NCBI RefSeq assembly: GCF_943192895.1
Contig: NZ_CALPCB010000006.1
Span: 62,001-126,000 of the forward strand
DNA from: Veillonella_A intestinalis
GTDB lineage: Bacteria > Bacillota > Negativicutes > Veillonellales > Veillonellaceae
DNA: 64,000 bases
Direction of reading: 5' to 3'
This document shows positions 7,594 to 15,988 of the stretch, piece after piece. The position numbers and the translations under genes are program-made. The number at the start of each line of letters is the position of its first letter. Within the stretch, counting starts at the first letter, position 1. Below the pieces are notes generated by a model, which had not been told where the DNA came from, did not search any database, and saw nothing but the letters and a program-made list of their open reading frames with translations.

Positions 7594-8523
7594 CTATTCT
7601 TCACCTATAATACGCACTTCTGTTTCTAGCTTAACGCCATGCGCTTCTGCTACACGAGATTGCACATTGTGAATCAAATCCAACACATCTTTAGCCGAGG
7701 CTCTCCCCTTATTAATGACAAAGCCTGCATGCTTTTGCGAAACTTCTGCATCGCCGACAGCCAAACCTTTTAAACCAGTCTGTTCAATCAAGGTACCCGC
7801 AAAATAGCCTGGTGGTCGCTTAAAAGTAGAACCAGCACTAGCATATTCTAAAGGTTGTTTGCTTTCACGGCGTTGTGTTAAATCTTCCATCATAGCTAAA
7901 ATGGCATCTTTATCGCCTGCTTTTAATGCAATATCCACTTCACCTATAATTTCATGGCTTTCATGAAAACGGCTATGACGATAGGCAAACGCTAGTTCCT
8001 CAGCCGTATATTCAGTAACATGGCCTGTCATATCAACAGCACGCACTTTAGTCACCACTTGACACATTTCACCGCCATAAGCGCCTGCATTCATGAATAC
8101 AGCGCCACCCAAAGTGCCTGGAATGCCAATGGCAAATTCTAAACCGGTCAACCCTGCTGCATAAGCAAACTGCGAAGCATCTTTTAACATATAGCCAGCA
8201 CTAACAGTTAATGTACTATCAATTGCTACCATAGTTTCCTTCATATCGCTAAGCGATAATACTACGCCACGAATACCACCATCTAAAACAAGCACATTAG
8301 AGCCACTTCCTAAAATAGTTAATGGCACATCAGCCCGATAAATCGCCGCTAACACTTGACTTAACTGACTCATAGTTTGAGGCATAACAAAGATATCAGC
8401 AGGGCCACCAATTTTAAAGGTTGTATGCTCACACAATGGTTCTCCACAGCGCACAGCCGTTGCCGGTACAATATGTTGCAAATCTGTGTAAAGCGCTTGT
8501 AGATTATTGTTTAGCTTTTTCAA
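7594..8523 (-). CDS. murB: UDP-N-acetylenolpyruvoylglucosamine reductase
   Basis: 309 aa, NADPH/FAD-dependent second committed step of UDP-MurNAc synthesis in the cytosol. The FAD-binding core shows TFKIGGPADIFVMP, ILGSGSNVLV and the GIPGTLGGAVFMNAGAYGG loop. Catalytic-domain features are YRHSRF, the serine of SAGSTFKRP and the C-terminal LETEVRIIGE glutamate. The short form, without the extra loop of E. coli MurB, is the type II enzyme usual in Firmicutes. Its start overlaps the end of the upstream YlbF-like gene by 20 bases, so they form one operon with trmL. Confidence 0.97.
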   Translation of the reverse strand: MKKLNNNLQALYTDLQHIVPATAVRCGEPLCEHTTFKIGGPADIFVMPQTMSQLSQVLAAIYRADVPLTILGSGSNVLVLDGGIRGVVLSLSDMKETMVAIDSTLTVSAGYMLKDASQFAYAAGLTGLEFAIGIPGTLGGAVFMNAGAYGGEMCQVVTKVRAVDMTGHVTEYTAEELAFAYRHSRFHESHEIIGEVDIALKAGDKDAILAMMEDLTQRRESKQPLEYASAGSTFKRPPGYFAGTLIEQTGLKGLAVGDAEVSQKHAGFVINKGRASAKDVLDLIHNVQSRVAEAHGVKLETEVRIIGEE

Positions 8524-8857
8524 GAATTTTCATTCCTTCTGTAATAGGTTCACTAATGATACGATAAATGTCATTGGATACTTGTGTCCAACGCACATGA
8601 GCTTGTAAATAAGCTTGTGCCCCAGAATTTGCTTGAATCATAGGCATTAATTCTTCTAATTTTTTACCAATTTCTTCGGCTTCTGGTGCTTCTGCCATTT
8701 TAGCATATTCCCACTGCATTTGTTGCATCAAGAACTGTTCAATTAAACCCTTAGCAGTAGCGTCACTTTCTACCGCAGCTTGCGCCTCCATTAAGGCTTT
8801 GTACTCTTCGCTTTCACGCATCGATTTCTGTAATTCATACGCTTTGTCATAATTCAT
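8504..8857 (-). CDS. YlbF/YmcA (Com_YlbF) family protein
   Basis: 117 aa when started at the ATG at 8857 (MNYDKAYELQ), preceded by AAAGGTGG at about 11 bases. A GTG five codons upstream would also keep the frame but sits on top of that site. All-helical with several amphipathic heptads (AYELQKSMRESEEYKALMEA, IEQFLMQQMQWEYAKMA). The family includes B. subtilis YlbF and YmcA, which with YaaT control RNase Y activity. Without seeing partners here, an RNA-decay role is only inferred. It lies between trmL and murB. Confidence 0.75.
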   Translation of the reverse strand: MNYDKAYELQKSMRESEEYKALMEAQAAVESDATAKGLIEQFLMQQMQWEYAKMAEAPEAEEIGKKLEELMPMIQANSGAQAYLQAHVRWTQVSNDIYRIISEPITEGMKILEKAKQ

Positions 8858-8861
8858 AATG

Positions 8862-9353
8862 TTAATTACCACCTTTCATTGTTAAATGGCCTAAATTTTT
8901 TAAATCAGGAAAATTCAATTGCCGCATTGCTTCATACGCAATGATAGCCACTGAATTGGATAAGTTTAAGGATCGAGCCTTTTCAATCATAGGTATGCGA
9001 ATCGTCTGTTCATAATTAGCAGCTAACAACTCTTCTGGTAGGCCTTTAGTTTCTTTACCAAACACTAACATATCGCCAATTTCATACTGAACTTCTGCAT
9101 ATGTATGTTTCGCTTTAGTCGTAGCGTAAAAATAACGACGATCAGGATATTTCTCATATACTTCTTGTAAATTTTCATGGATTTGTACATCCACTAGATG
9201 CCAATAATCAAGACCTGCTCGTTTTAAATATTTATCTTCTAATTTGAAACCCAAGGGTTTTACTAAATGAAGCGTCATATGATTAGCCGCACATAGTCTA
9301 GCAATATTTCCTGTATTACCAGGAATTTCTGGTTCTACTAATACAATTTCCAT
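8862..9353 (-). CDS. trmL: tRNA (cytidine/uridine(34)-2'-O)-methyltransferase
   Basis: 163 aa SPOUT methyltransferase. Motif 1 EPEIPGNTGNIARLCA at the N-terminus, motif 2 FGKETKGLPEELL near residue 100 and motif 3 IPMIEKARSLNLSNSVAII near residue 121 build the trefoil knot that binds S-adenosylmethionine. The short length without an N-terminal extension fits TrmL, which methylates the wobble base of tRNA-Leu isoacceptors. It is the first gene of the trmL-ylbF-murB operon; its stop lies 4 bases before the next ATG. Confidence 0.94.
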   Translation of the reverse strand: MEIVLVEPEIPGNTGNIARLCAANHMTLHLVKPLGFKLEDKYLKRAGLDYWHLVDVQIHENLQEVYEKYPDRRYFYATTKAKHTYAEVQYEIGDMLVFGKETKGLPEELLAANYEQTIRIPMIEKARSLNLSNSVAIIAYEAMRQLNFPDLKNLGHLTMKGGN

Positions 9354-9448
9354 ACATCATCCTTCTTTTGTACTAATTAGTCTAACATCTTATTTTAACC
9401 AATTATAGTAAACCCTTCAAGTCTTTTCTCAATACCGCTATGCCATTT

Positions 9449-9946
9449 TTACAAGGACTTGCACAAAGCTTGTTTATCATTTTTAAAATGACCACTTTTA
9501 CCACCAGATTTTTCTACCAAATATACAGGTCCCATGACCATACTTTTATCAATGGCCTTGCACATATCATATACTGTTAAAAGGCCTACTTGGACCGCTG
9601 TCAGCGCTTCCATTTCTACCCCAGTCTGCCCTGTAGTCTTAACCGTAGCTTCAATACGCACTGCTTGCTTGGCCTCATCTAGTTCACACAAGACTGCTAC
9701 CTTACTTAAACTTAAAGGGTGGCATAATGGAATAAGGCTAGCCGTTTGCTTTGCCCCCATAATAGCCGCCAATTGTGCTACAGCCAGTACATCGCCTTTT
9801 TTCATAGTACCAGCTGCTATGCGACTATAAATTTCTTCATTCACAGTAATAAATCCCTCTGCCACAGCAACCCGAGTTGTAACCGCTTTATCACTTACAT
9901 CTACCATGCGAGCATTACCAGCTTCATCAAAATGTGTTAATTCCAT
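9449..9946 (-). CDS. moaC: Cyclic pyranopterin monophosphate synthase
   Basis: 165 aa. MoaC signatures: MGAKQTASLIPLCHPLSLSKV near residue 64, VKTTGQTGVEMEALTAV near 102 and MCKAIDKSMVMGPVYLVEKSGGKSG near 128, including the catalytic Asp-Lys pair in AIDKS. It converts the MoaA product to cyclic pyranopterin monophosphate in molybdenum cofactor synthesis. No other moa or moe gene lies in the window, so it stands alone here. AGAGG precedes the ATG. Confidence 0.96.
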   Translation of the reverse strand: MELTHFDEAGNARMVDVSDKAVTTRVAVAEGFITVNEEIYSRIAAGTMKKGDVLAVAQLAAIMGAKQTASLIPLCHPLSLSKVAVLCELDEAKQAVRIEATVKTTGQTGVEMEALTAVQVGLLTVYDMCKAIDKSMVMGPVYLVEKSGGKSGHFKNDKQALCKSL

Positions 9947-10088
9947 AATTGACCTCTTTATTGTATTTTAAGTTAATATAGATTATTTTTGTTTACTAAC
10001 CATCCAATTTCATATAATTCAATCTCATTCTATGGTATCATGTAATATATAAGTAGTCTAATATTTTAATCACAAGGAGGCGTCTCTT

Positions 10089-10760
10089 ATGGCAGTATCA
10101 TTAACCTACTATGGTCATTCTACATTTTTACTAAGCAATGGTGAAGTTTCTATTGTTTGCGATCCTTTTTTTAATGGAAATACTTGGGAGATTGCTAAAC
10201 CTGAAGATATTAAATGTCAATATATTTTTGTTAGTCATGGCCACGGCGACCACTATGGCGATGCTGATGTAATCGGCAAAGCTAACGATGCACTACTCAT
10301 CTCTACAGCAGAAGTAGCTCACAAAGCAGAAGAAGCAGGTCTAAAAGCGCATGCTATGCATTTAGGCGGCAAATTTGACTTTGAATTCGGTTCGGTACGC
10401 CTCACACCCGCCTTCCACGGCGCAGGTATTCCTGGCGGTCATGCAGCCGGTGTTATCTTCAACTTTTACGGCAAAACTATTTACTTCGCTGGCGATACAG
10501 CCTTCTTTAGTGATATGCAATACTTAAATCGCTTTGGTGACATTGATTATGCCCTTTTACCAATTGGCGACAATTTCACTATGGGTGTAGAAGATGCCTT
10601 ATTAGCAGCCTCCTTAATTAAAGCCAAAGTAACTATTCCTATCCATTATAAAACCTGGCCAGTTATCGACAAAGACCCTCATGAGTATGTAAAACAGCTT
10701 GAAGCTAAGCATCAACAAAAAGGTCTAGTTGTTGACCCAGGCACAACGATTACCCTATAA
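10089..10760 (+). CDS. UPF0173 metal-dependent hydrolase (metallo-beta-lactamase fold)
   Basis: 223 aa, AAGGAGG upstream. The metal-binding motif SHGHGDHYGD lies at about residues 50-59; further ligands come from HGAGIPGGHAAG near 115, FAGDTAFFSDM near 137 and IPIHYKTWP near 187. The family (YtkL/UPF0173) is common in Firmicutes and Archaea and has no firmly known substrate. It is monocistronic, with a strong terminator 10 bases after the stop. Confidence 0.88.
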   Translation: MAVSLTYYGHSTFLLSNGEVSIVCDPFFNGNTWEIAKPEDIKCQYIFVSHGHGDHYGDADVIGKANDALLISTAEVAHKAEEAGLKAHAMHLGGKFDFEFGSVRLTPAFHGAGIPGGHAAGVIFNFYGKTIYFAGDTAFFSDMQYLNRFGDIDYALLPIGDNFTMGVEDALLAASLIKAKVTIPIHYKTWPVIDKDPHEYVKQLEAKHQQKGLVVDPGTTITL

Positions 10761-10769
10761 CCCATAACC

Positions 10770-10820
10770 AAAAAGGAGCTATTTCAGAATGCACACTGCA
10801 TCAAGAAATAGCTCCTTTTT
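10770..10820. terminator. Intrinsic terminator after the UPF0173 gene
   Basis: A 16-base arm AAAAAGGAGCTATTTC pairs with GAAATAGCTCCTTTTT around a 19-base loop that itself holds a TGCA-rich stem. T-runs on both strands make it able to work in both directions. Confidence 0.9.
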
Positions 10821-10954
10821 AGTATTTCGCCTATTTTAATTCATACATAACATTACACAACTTACTACTTACATTTATGTACTCATTACTAATCCGCCGA
10901 TAAGCATACAGTTATGATATACCTATCCTTTACTGTTCTGTTATTTACGGTTCC

Positions 10955-11317
10955 TTACTTCTTTTGTTTTTCGACTACGGGCTCGTATTTTTCAAAAAAC
11001 ATGGCCAACTGTTTACGCAATTGCTGTCGTTGTGAAGGCTTCAAGGCATAGTGTTTACCATTAAAGGCCACTTCCTTGTTCTTGATAACAGCCCATAAGT
11101 CGTAGACTGGAGGCAAACTAGGTTTAACCTCAGCCAATTCATCTAAGGACACACCATAATATACGGCTAATTGCTTTAACGTTTCTAAATCAGGCTCACG
11201 ATAGCCAGTCTCATAATTAGACAACGCAGCATTACTAATACCCACGCTACTAGCTACTTCTAACTGACTTTTGCCAGTCCTCATACGAACTCGTTTAAGA
11301 TTTTTATATAACGCCAT
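10955..11317 (-). CDS. XRE-family helix-turn-helix transcriptional regulator
   Basis: 120 aa. The Cro/CI-type HTH covers residues 5-60, with RMRTGKSQLEVASSVGIS as helices 1-2 and NAALSNYETGYREPD as the recognition helix and following turn. The C-terminal half (LPPVYDLWAVIKNKEVAF...) is short and basic, with no recognisable ligand domain. The ribosome site is poor (GGGGCGTG). Target genes are unknown; it is flanked by convergent or unrelated genes and may be a solitary regulator. Confidence 0.82.
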   Translation of the reverse strand: MALYKNLKRVRMRTGKSQLEVASSVGISNAALSNYETGYREPDLETLKQLAVYYGVSLDELAEVKPSLPPVYDLWAVIKNKEVAFNGKHYALKPSQRQQLRKQLAMFFEKYEPVVEKQKK

Positions 11318-11443
11318 ACTATCACGCCCCGCTTCATTGGCCTATCATATACTACTCAAAATAGACAAATTCTATCTCTATTATACACCTATTTTTCAAA
11401 AAGCGTAAATATTTTGATTTAATACTTCACAAATCGCTGAATT

Positions 11444-12715
11444 TTAAACTAAATGAGCAAATGCTTTCTGTCCAATGTCTTTTCGATACTGACAGCCGTC
11501 AAAGCGAACAAGTTCGACACGACGATACGCGACATCAAGGGCTTCTCGTAAATCTGCCCCTAAGCCTACAATACCTAAAACACGGCCCCCAGCCGTTTCA
11601 AAATGAGTATCTACATACTTCGTACCTGAATGGAATACTAAAGTATTATCAGTAAAGCTTAAATCACCTGCAATGACATCACCAGAATGAGAGGTTTCAG
11701 GATACCCTTTAGAAGCAAGGATAACACAAGCAGCACTACCTTCCTGCCACTTAACCATATCAGCGGTCAAACAACCCTTAGCACAAGCCAACATAATCTC
11801 CCCTAAATCGCCTGCTAATAAAGGCAATACAACCTGCGTTTCAGGATCTCCAAAACGAGCGTTAAATTCGACTACTTTAGGTCCTGCTTCGGTAATCATT
11901 AAGCCTGCATATAAGCAGCCTACATACGGCATACCTTCTGCTTTCATCGCCCCTACCATAGGCACTAAAATTTTATCATACGCTTCTTTTAGAAGTGCTT
12001 CTGTCATAACTGGTGCCGGCGCATAGGTCCCCATACCACCGGTATTAGGGCCTTGATCACCATCAAAAATACGCTTATGGTCCTGAGAAGAAATCATAGG
12101 AACTACCGTTGTACCATCTACAAACGCCAATAAAGAGGCTTCTTCGCCAGCCATAAACTCTTCAATTACCACTGTATGACCAGCATCGCCAAAACGATTC
12201 GCAGACAGCATATCCTCTACAGCGGCCTTAGCTTCCTCTATAGTCATAGCGACAACCACACCTTTACCAGCCGCCAAACCATCAGCTTTAATCACAATAG
12301 GCGCCCCTGTTTCATCAATAAAAGCATTCGCTGCTTCTACATCAGAAAACACACCATAAGCCGCCGTAGGAATATGGTATTTTTTCATCAAATCTTTGGC
12401 AAATACTTTAGAACCTTCCAACTGAGCAGCAGCTTTAGATGGGCCAAATACAGCTATCCCCGCTGCTCGCACTGCATCAGCTAAGCCAGCCACTAATGGT
12501 GCTTCTGGGCCAATCACCACTAACTCAATATGTTCTTTTTGCAAAAACGCCACCACATCATCAAAATTTTGCCAATCTAAAGCCACACAAGTAGCAATAT
12601 CAGCCATAGCTTTGCTACCAGGCAAGGCATATACTGTATCCACCGATGCACTTTGCGCCAATTTCCAAGCTAAAGTATGTTCACGACCACCCGATCCAAT
12701 TACGCAAACTTTCAT
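11444..12715 (-). CDS. purD: Phosphoribosylamine--glycine ligase
   Basis: 423 aa from ATG 12715, which follows AAGGAGG by five bases; a TTG six codons upstream lacks such a site. ATP-grasp enzyme: N-domain with VIGSGGREHTLAWKL, ATP-binding PIVIKADGLAAGKGVVVA near residue 134, DHKRIFDGDQGPNTGGMGTYAP near 210, and metal ligands in EFNARFGDPETQ near 285. It makes GAR from phosphoribosylamine, glycine and ATP. It is the last gene of the leftward pur operon, 18 bases after purH. Confidence 0.97.
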   Translation of the reverse strand: MKVCVIGSGGREHTLAWKLAQSASVDTVYALPGSKAMADIATCVALDWQNFDDVVAFLQKEHIELVVIGPEAPLVAGLADAVRAAGIAVFGPSKAAAQLEGSKVFAKDLMKKYHIPTAAYGVFSDVEAANAFIDETGAPIVIKADGLAAGKGVVVAMTIEEAKAAVEDMLSANRFGDAGHTVVIEEFMAGEEASLLAFVDGTTVVPMISSQDHKRIFDGDQGPNTGGMGTYAPAPVMTEALLKEAYDKILVPMVGAMKAEGMPYVGCLYAGLMITEAGPKVVEFNARFGDPETQVVLPLLAGDLGEIMLACAKGCLTADMVKWQEGSAACVILASKGYPETSHSGDVIAGDLSFTDNTLVFHSGTKYVDTHFETAGGRVLGIVGLGADLREALDVAYRRVELVRFDGCQYRKDIGQKAFAHLV

Positions 12716-12733
12716 ATATCCTCCTTGGGTCAA

Positions 12734-14263
12734 TTAGTGTTTAAAATGACGTACATGCGTGAATACCATCGCAATACCTGCTTCATCAGCTTTAGCAATG
12801 GATTCTTCATCACGAATAGAACCGCCTGGTTGAATAATGGCTGTAATGCCATGTTCTGCCGCTGTCGCTACAGTGTCGCCAAATGGGAAGAATGCATCCG
12901 ATGCTAACACAGCACCCTTAGCCTTATCACCAGCTTCTTCAAGCGCAATTTTAGCCGCCCCTACACGATTCATCTGACCAGCGCCAACACCTAATGTCTG
13001 ATTATCTTTAGCAATCAAAATGGCATTAGATTTCACATGTTTAACTAATTTCCACGCAAAGCGTAAAGCGTCCCATTCAGCCTCAGTTGGCTGCACTTTC
13101 GTTACCACCGTGTAGGAAGTTTCATCTTCTTGCAAATCATCTTCAGTTTGCACTAATAAGCCACCCGATACTTTTTTAACCACAACTTGATCTGCCGCTG
13201 GTTTTTCTAATTCAATAAGACGTATATTTTTCTTAGCTGTTAAAATAGTCAATGCTTTGGCAGAGAATTTAGGTGCCATAATAACTTCTAAAAATAATTT
13301 ACTCATTTCATTCGCAGTTGCTTCATCCACTTCACGATTAAGCGCTACAATCCCACCAAAAGCGGACACCGCATCAGCTTCATAGGCTTTTACATATGCG
13401 TCCGTTAACGTCGCCCCGGTAGCAGCACCACATGGATTTGTATGTTTAATGATACAAGCCGCTGGCTCTGTAAATTCCCATACCATATTCCAAGCGGCTT
13501 CCATATCCACAATGTTATTGTATGATAATTCTTTGCCGTGAAGCTGTTTCATAGCCCCCATACCAGTAGCTGCCCCAATTTCTTTATAAAATGCAGCTTT
13601 TTGATGTGGATTTTCACCGTAACGAAGGTCCGTTACTTTTTCATAAGCTTGTAAATATTCCGGTGGGAATGGTGTCTGTTCCAATTGTTCACTAAAATAA
13701 TTAGCAATGGCTGTATCATACGCCGCTGTATGAGCAAAGGCCTCCTTCGCTAAGGCAAAGCGGAAGTCACGCCCTAAATCGCCATCAGCTTGTAAGCGAG
13801 CAATCACTTCATCATATCGTTCTGGATTAACTACAATGCCTACATATGCGTTATTTTTAGCGGCCGAACGAACCATAGTTGGACCACCAATGTCAATATT
13901 TTCAATCGCTTCGTCTAAGGCCACATTAGGTTTAGCAATAGTTTCACGGAATGGATACAAGTTAACCACTACTAAATCTAGAGGCTGAATACTATGATCT
14001 TCCATAGCCTTTACGTGCTCTGCATTATCACGAACTGCCAAAATACCGCCATGCACCATAGGATGTAAAGTCTTAACGCGACCATCCATCATTTCAGGGA
14101 ATTTAGTTAATTCATCAACTTGATGAACTGTTACACCTGCTTCCGCTAATGTACGGAACGTTCCCCCTGTAGAATAAATCGTAACCCCTAATGAAGCCAA
14201 TGATTTGGCAAATTCCACAATTCCTGTTTTATCGGATACACTAATAAGTGCATTTTTAATCAT
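12734..14263 (-). CDS. purH: Bifunctional AICAR transformylase / IMP cyclohydrolase
   Basis: 509 aa. An N-terminal IMP cyclohydrolase (1-195, SVSDKTGIVEFAKSL, STGGTFRTL, GRVKTLHPMVHGGIL) is followed by AICAR transformylase (about 200-509) with the conserved IIKHTNPCG, where Lys-His act in formyl transfer, and a terminal VFTHVRHFKH. It performs the last two steps to IMP. AGGAGG precedes the ATG. A terminator-like hairpin lies immediately upstream, between purN and purH. Confidence 0.98.
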   Translation of the reverse strand: MIKNALISVSDKTGIVEFAKSLASLGVTIYSTGGTFRTLAEAGVTVHQVDELTKFPEMMDGRVKTLHPMVHGGILAVRDNAEHVKAMEDHSIQPLDLVVVNLYPFRETIAKPNVALDEAIENIDIGGPTMVRSAAKNNAYVGIVVNPERYDEVIARLQADGDLGRDFRFALAKEAFAHTAAYDTAIANYFSEQLEQTPFPPEYLQAYEKVTDLRYGENPHQKAAFYKEIGAATGMGAMKQLHGKELSYNNIVDMEAAWNMVWEFTEPAACIIKHTNPCGAATGATLTDAYVKAYEADAVSAFGGIVALNREVDEATANEMSKLFLEVIMAPKFSAKALTILTAKKNIRLIELEKPAADQVVVKKVSGGLLVQTEDDLQEDETSYTVVTKVQPTEAEWDALRFAWKLVKHVKSNAILIAKDNQTLGVGAGQMNRVGAAKIALEEAGDKAKGAVLASDAFFPFGDTVATAAEHGITAIIQPGGSIRDEESIAKADEAGIAMVFTHVRHFKH

Positions 14264-14294
14264 ACAAATCCTCCTACAACTGACGCTGTTGCTT

Positions 14295-14339
14295 AAAAAG
14301 GCACAAAAGGACTGCCCAAAGGCTAGTCCTCTATGTGCA
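14295..14339 (-). terminator. Terminator-like hairpin between purN and purH
   Basis: On the minus strand the purN stop codon sits inside an extended hairpin. Arms GCACA...TGTGC enclose AGGACT...AGTCCT and an inner GCC/GGC stem with a TTTG loop, followed by CTTTTTAAGC. It looks like a real intrinsic terminator, inside the pur operon. It may reduce readthrough into purH-purD. Confidence 0.65.
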
Positions 14340-14940
14340 CAATATGATTCTTAATCGTTAATTTGTCCTCACAAAAGAGGGCTAATGCTTTTTTATATGT
14401 TTTATGTTCTTCTGGCAATATGCGAGCTGCTAACGTATCCTCTGTATCCTCTGCATACACCGGCACTACAGTTTGCATAATAATAGGCCCTGAGTCCATG
14501 CCCGTATCTACAAAGTGAACCGTACAACCACTCACTTTAACCCCCGCAGCCACAGCCTGCCCTTGCGCATGAAGGCCCGGAAAAGACGGCAATAAGGCTG
14601 GATGAATATTTAATATCTTATATTCATACGGTTTAATAAACGTAGGGCCTAATAAACGCATATACCCCGCCAATACAATGGCGTCTGGTTTATAAAGTGC
14701 AATGGCAGCTAACATAGCCTCCTCAAAGGACTCTTTATTAGCATAATCTTTACGCTCAACCACTACAGCCGGAACACCCCACTCTGCAGCCCGTGCTAAT
14801 ACAGGAGCATCGTGATGGTCGCTTAACACAACCACCACTTGCGCCTTAATTTCACCTGCCTGAATCGCTTCATATAAAGCAGCTGCATTAGAACCACGCC
14901 CACTAGCAAAGATAGCAATTCGCTTAGTCAACGAATTCAC
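14323..14940 (-). CDS. purN: Phosphoribosylglycinamide formyltransferase
   Basis: 205 aa, 10-formyl-tetrahydrofolate-dependent GAR transformylase. The N-terminus has FASGRGSNAAAL; catalytic residues are Asn-His in NIHPALLPSFPG and Asp in GCTVHFVDTGMDSGPII. The GTG start at 14940 has AAGGA almost abutting it, while an in-frame TTG at 14931 is better spaced, so the true start may be three codons later. It overlaps the 3' end of purM by 17 bases, which implies translational coupling. Confidence 0.96.
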   Translation of the reverse strand: MNSLTKRIAIFASGRGSNAAALYEAIQAGEIKAQVVVVLSDHHDAPVLARAAEWGVPAVVVERKDYANKESFEEAMLAAIALYKPDAIVLAGYMRLLGPTFIKPYEYKILNIHPALLPSFPGLHAQGQAVAAGVKVSGCTVHFVDTGMDSGPIIMQTVVPVYAEDTEDTLAARILPEEHKTYKKALALFCEDKLTIKNHIVHIED

Positions 14941-15988
14941 GTCCTTCCATAATTACGCGTTCTTCTCCAGCAGCTTCAATGCGGCCAATTTCATAAACCG
15001 CTTCATTTACTTTAGCTAATTGTGCTTTTACAGCCCCCAAATCTTCTGGCGCTACTACTAAAATCATACCAATCCCCATATTAAAAGTACGGTACATTTC
15101 TTTAGTAGCCACCTGACCCCATTCTTGTAGTTTTTCAAAAACAGGTAATTTAGGCCATGCATCAGCATTTACGCGAGCTGTTGTACCTTCTGGCAAAATA
15201 CGTGGAATATTGTCATAGAAACCACCACCAGTAACATGCACCATACCTTTTAACAGACCTTTGCGAGTTAGCGGTAATACTGCTTTTGGATATAAACGGG
15301 TAGGCGTTAATAATTCTTCACCTAAAGTTTTACCAAATTCTGGCACTTCATCAGTCAAGTTCATATTTTGTACGTCAAATACAATTTTACGCACTAATGA
15401 AAAACCGTTAGAATGAACGCCCGTAGATGGTAAACCTAATAAAATATCACCAGCTTTAATCGTATCACCAGTCAATAAACGAGGACGATCAACAATACCT
15501 ACAGCAAAACCAGCTACATCATAATCGCCATCACCATAGAACCCAGCCATTTCAGCCGTTTCTCCACCTAGTAACGCACAACCTGATTCTTCACAAGCTT
15601 CTGCTACACCACGAACTATAGTTGCTACTTGTTCAGGCACTAATTTACCAACCGCAATATAGTCAAGGAAAAACAAAGGCGTTGCCCCTTGTACCAAAAT
15701 ATCATTTACACTCATGGCCACACAGTCCTGACCAATAGTATCATGTTTGTCCATCATAATGGCTAGACGCAATTTTGTACCTACCCCATCCGTACCGGAT
15801 ACAAGCATAGGCTCTTTCATATCAAAACCAGCTAAGGAGAACAAGCCGCCAAAGCCTCCAATATCACCGACTACACCAGATGTATACGTGCGTCTTACCG
15901 CTGCTTTCATTAAATCGACGGCTTTATTACCTGCATCAATATCAACACCAGCATCACGATATGTTACGCCACCTTTATTCGAGCACAT
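14924..15988 (-). CDS. purM: Phosphoribosylformylglycinamidine cyclo-ligase (AIR synthetase)
   Basis: 354 aa. Motifs GVDIDAGNKAVDLMK, GGFGGLF, SGTDGVGTKLRLA (nucleotide loop), GGETAEMAGFY and STGVHSNGFSLVR. It closes FGAM to AIR using ATP. GGGAGG lies five bases before the ATG, inside the end of purF; the two frames overlap by 14 bases. Confidence 0.98.
   Translation of the reverse strand: MCSNKGGVTYRDAGVDIDAGNKAVDLMKAAVRRTYTSGVVGDIGGFGGLFSLAGFDMKEPMLVSGTDGVGTKLRLAIMMDKHDTIGQDCVAMSVNDILVQGATPLFFLDYIAVGKLVPEQVATIVRGVAEACEESGCALLGGETAEMAGFYGDGDYDVAGFAVGIVDRPRLLTGDTIKAGDILLGLPSTGVHSNGFSLVRKIVFDVQNMNLTDEVPEFGKTLGEELLTPTRLYPKAVLPLTRKGLLKGMVHVTGGGFYDNIPRILPEGTTARVNADAWPKLPVFEKLQEWGQVATKEMYRTFNMGIGMILVVAPEDLGAVKAQLAKVNEAVYEIGRIEAAGEERVIMEGREFVD

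Noticed and set aside
12176..12484. 102-aa plus-strand ORF opposite purD
   Set aside because: Shadow frame, with His/Ser-rich composition typical of antisense of coding DNA.
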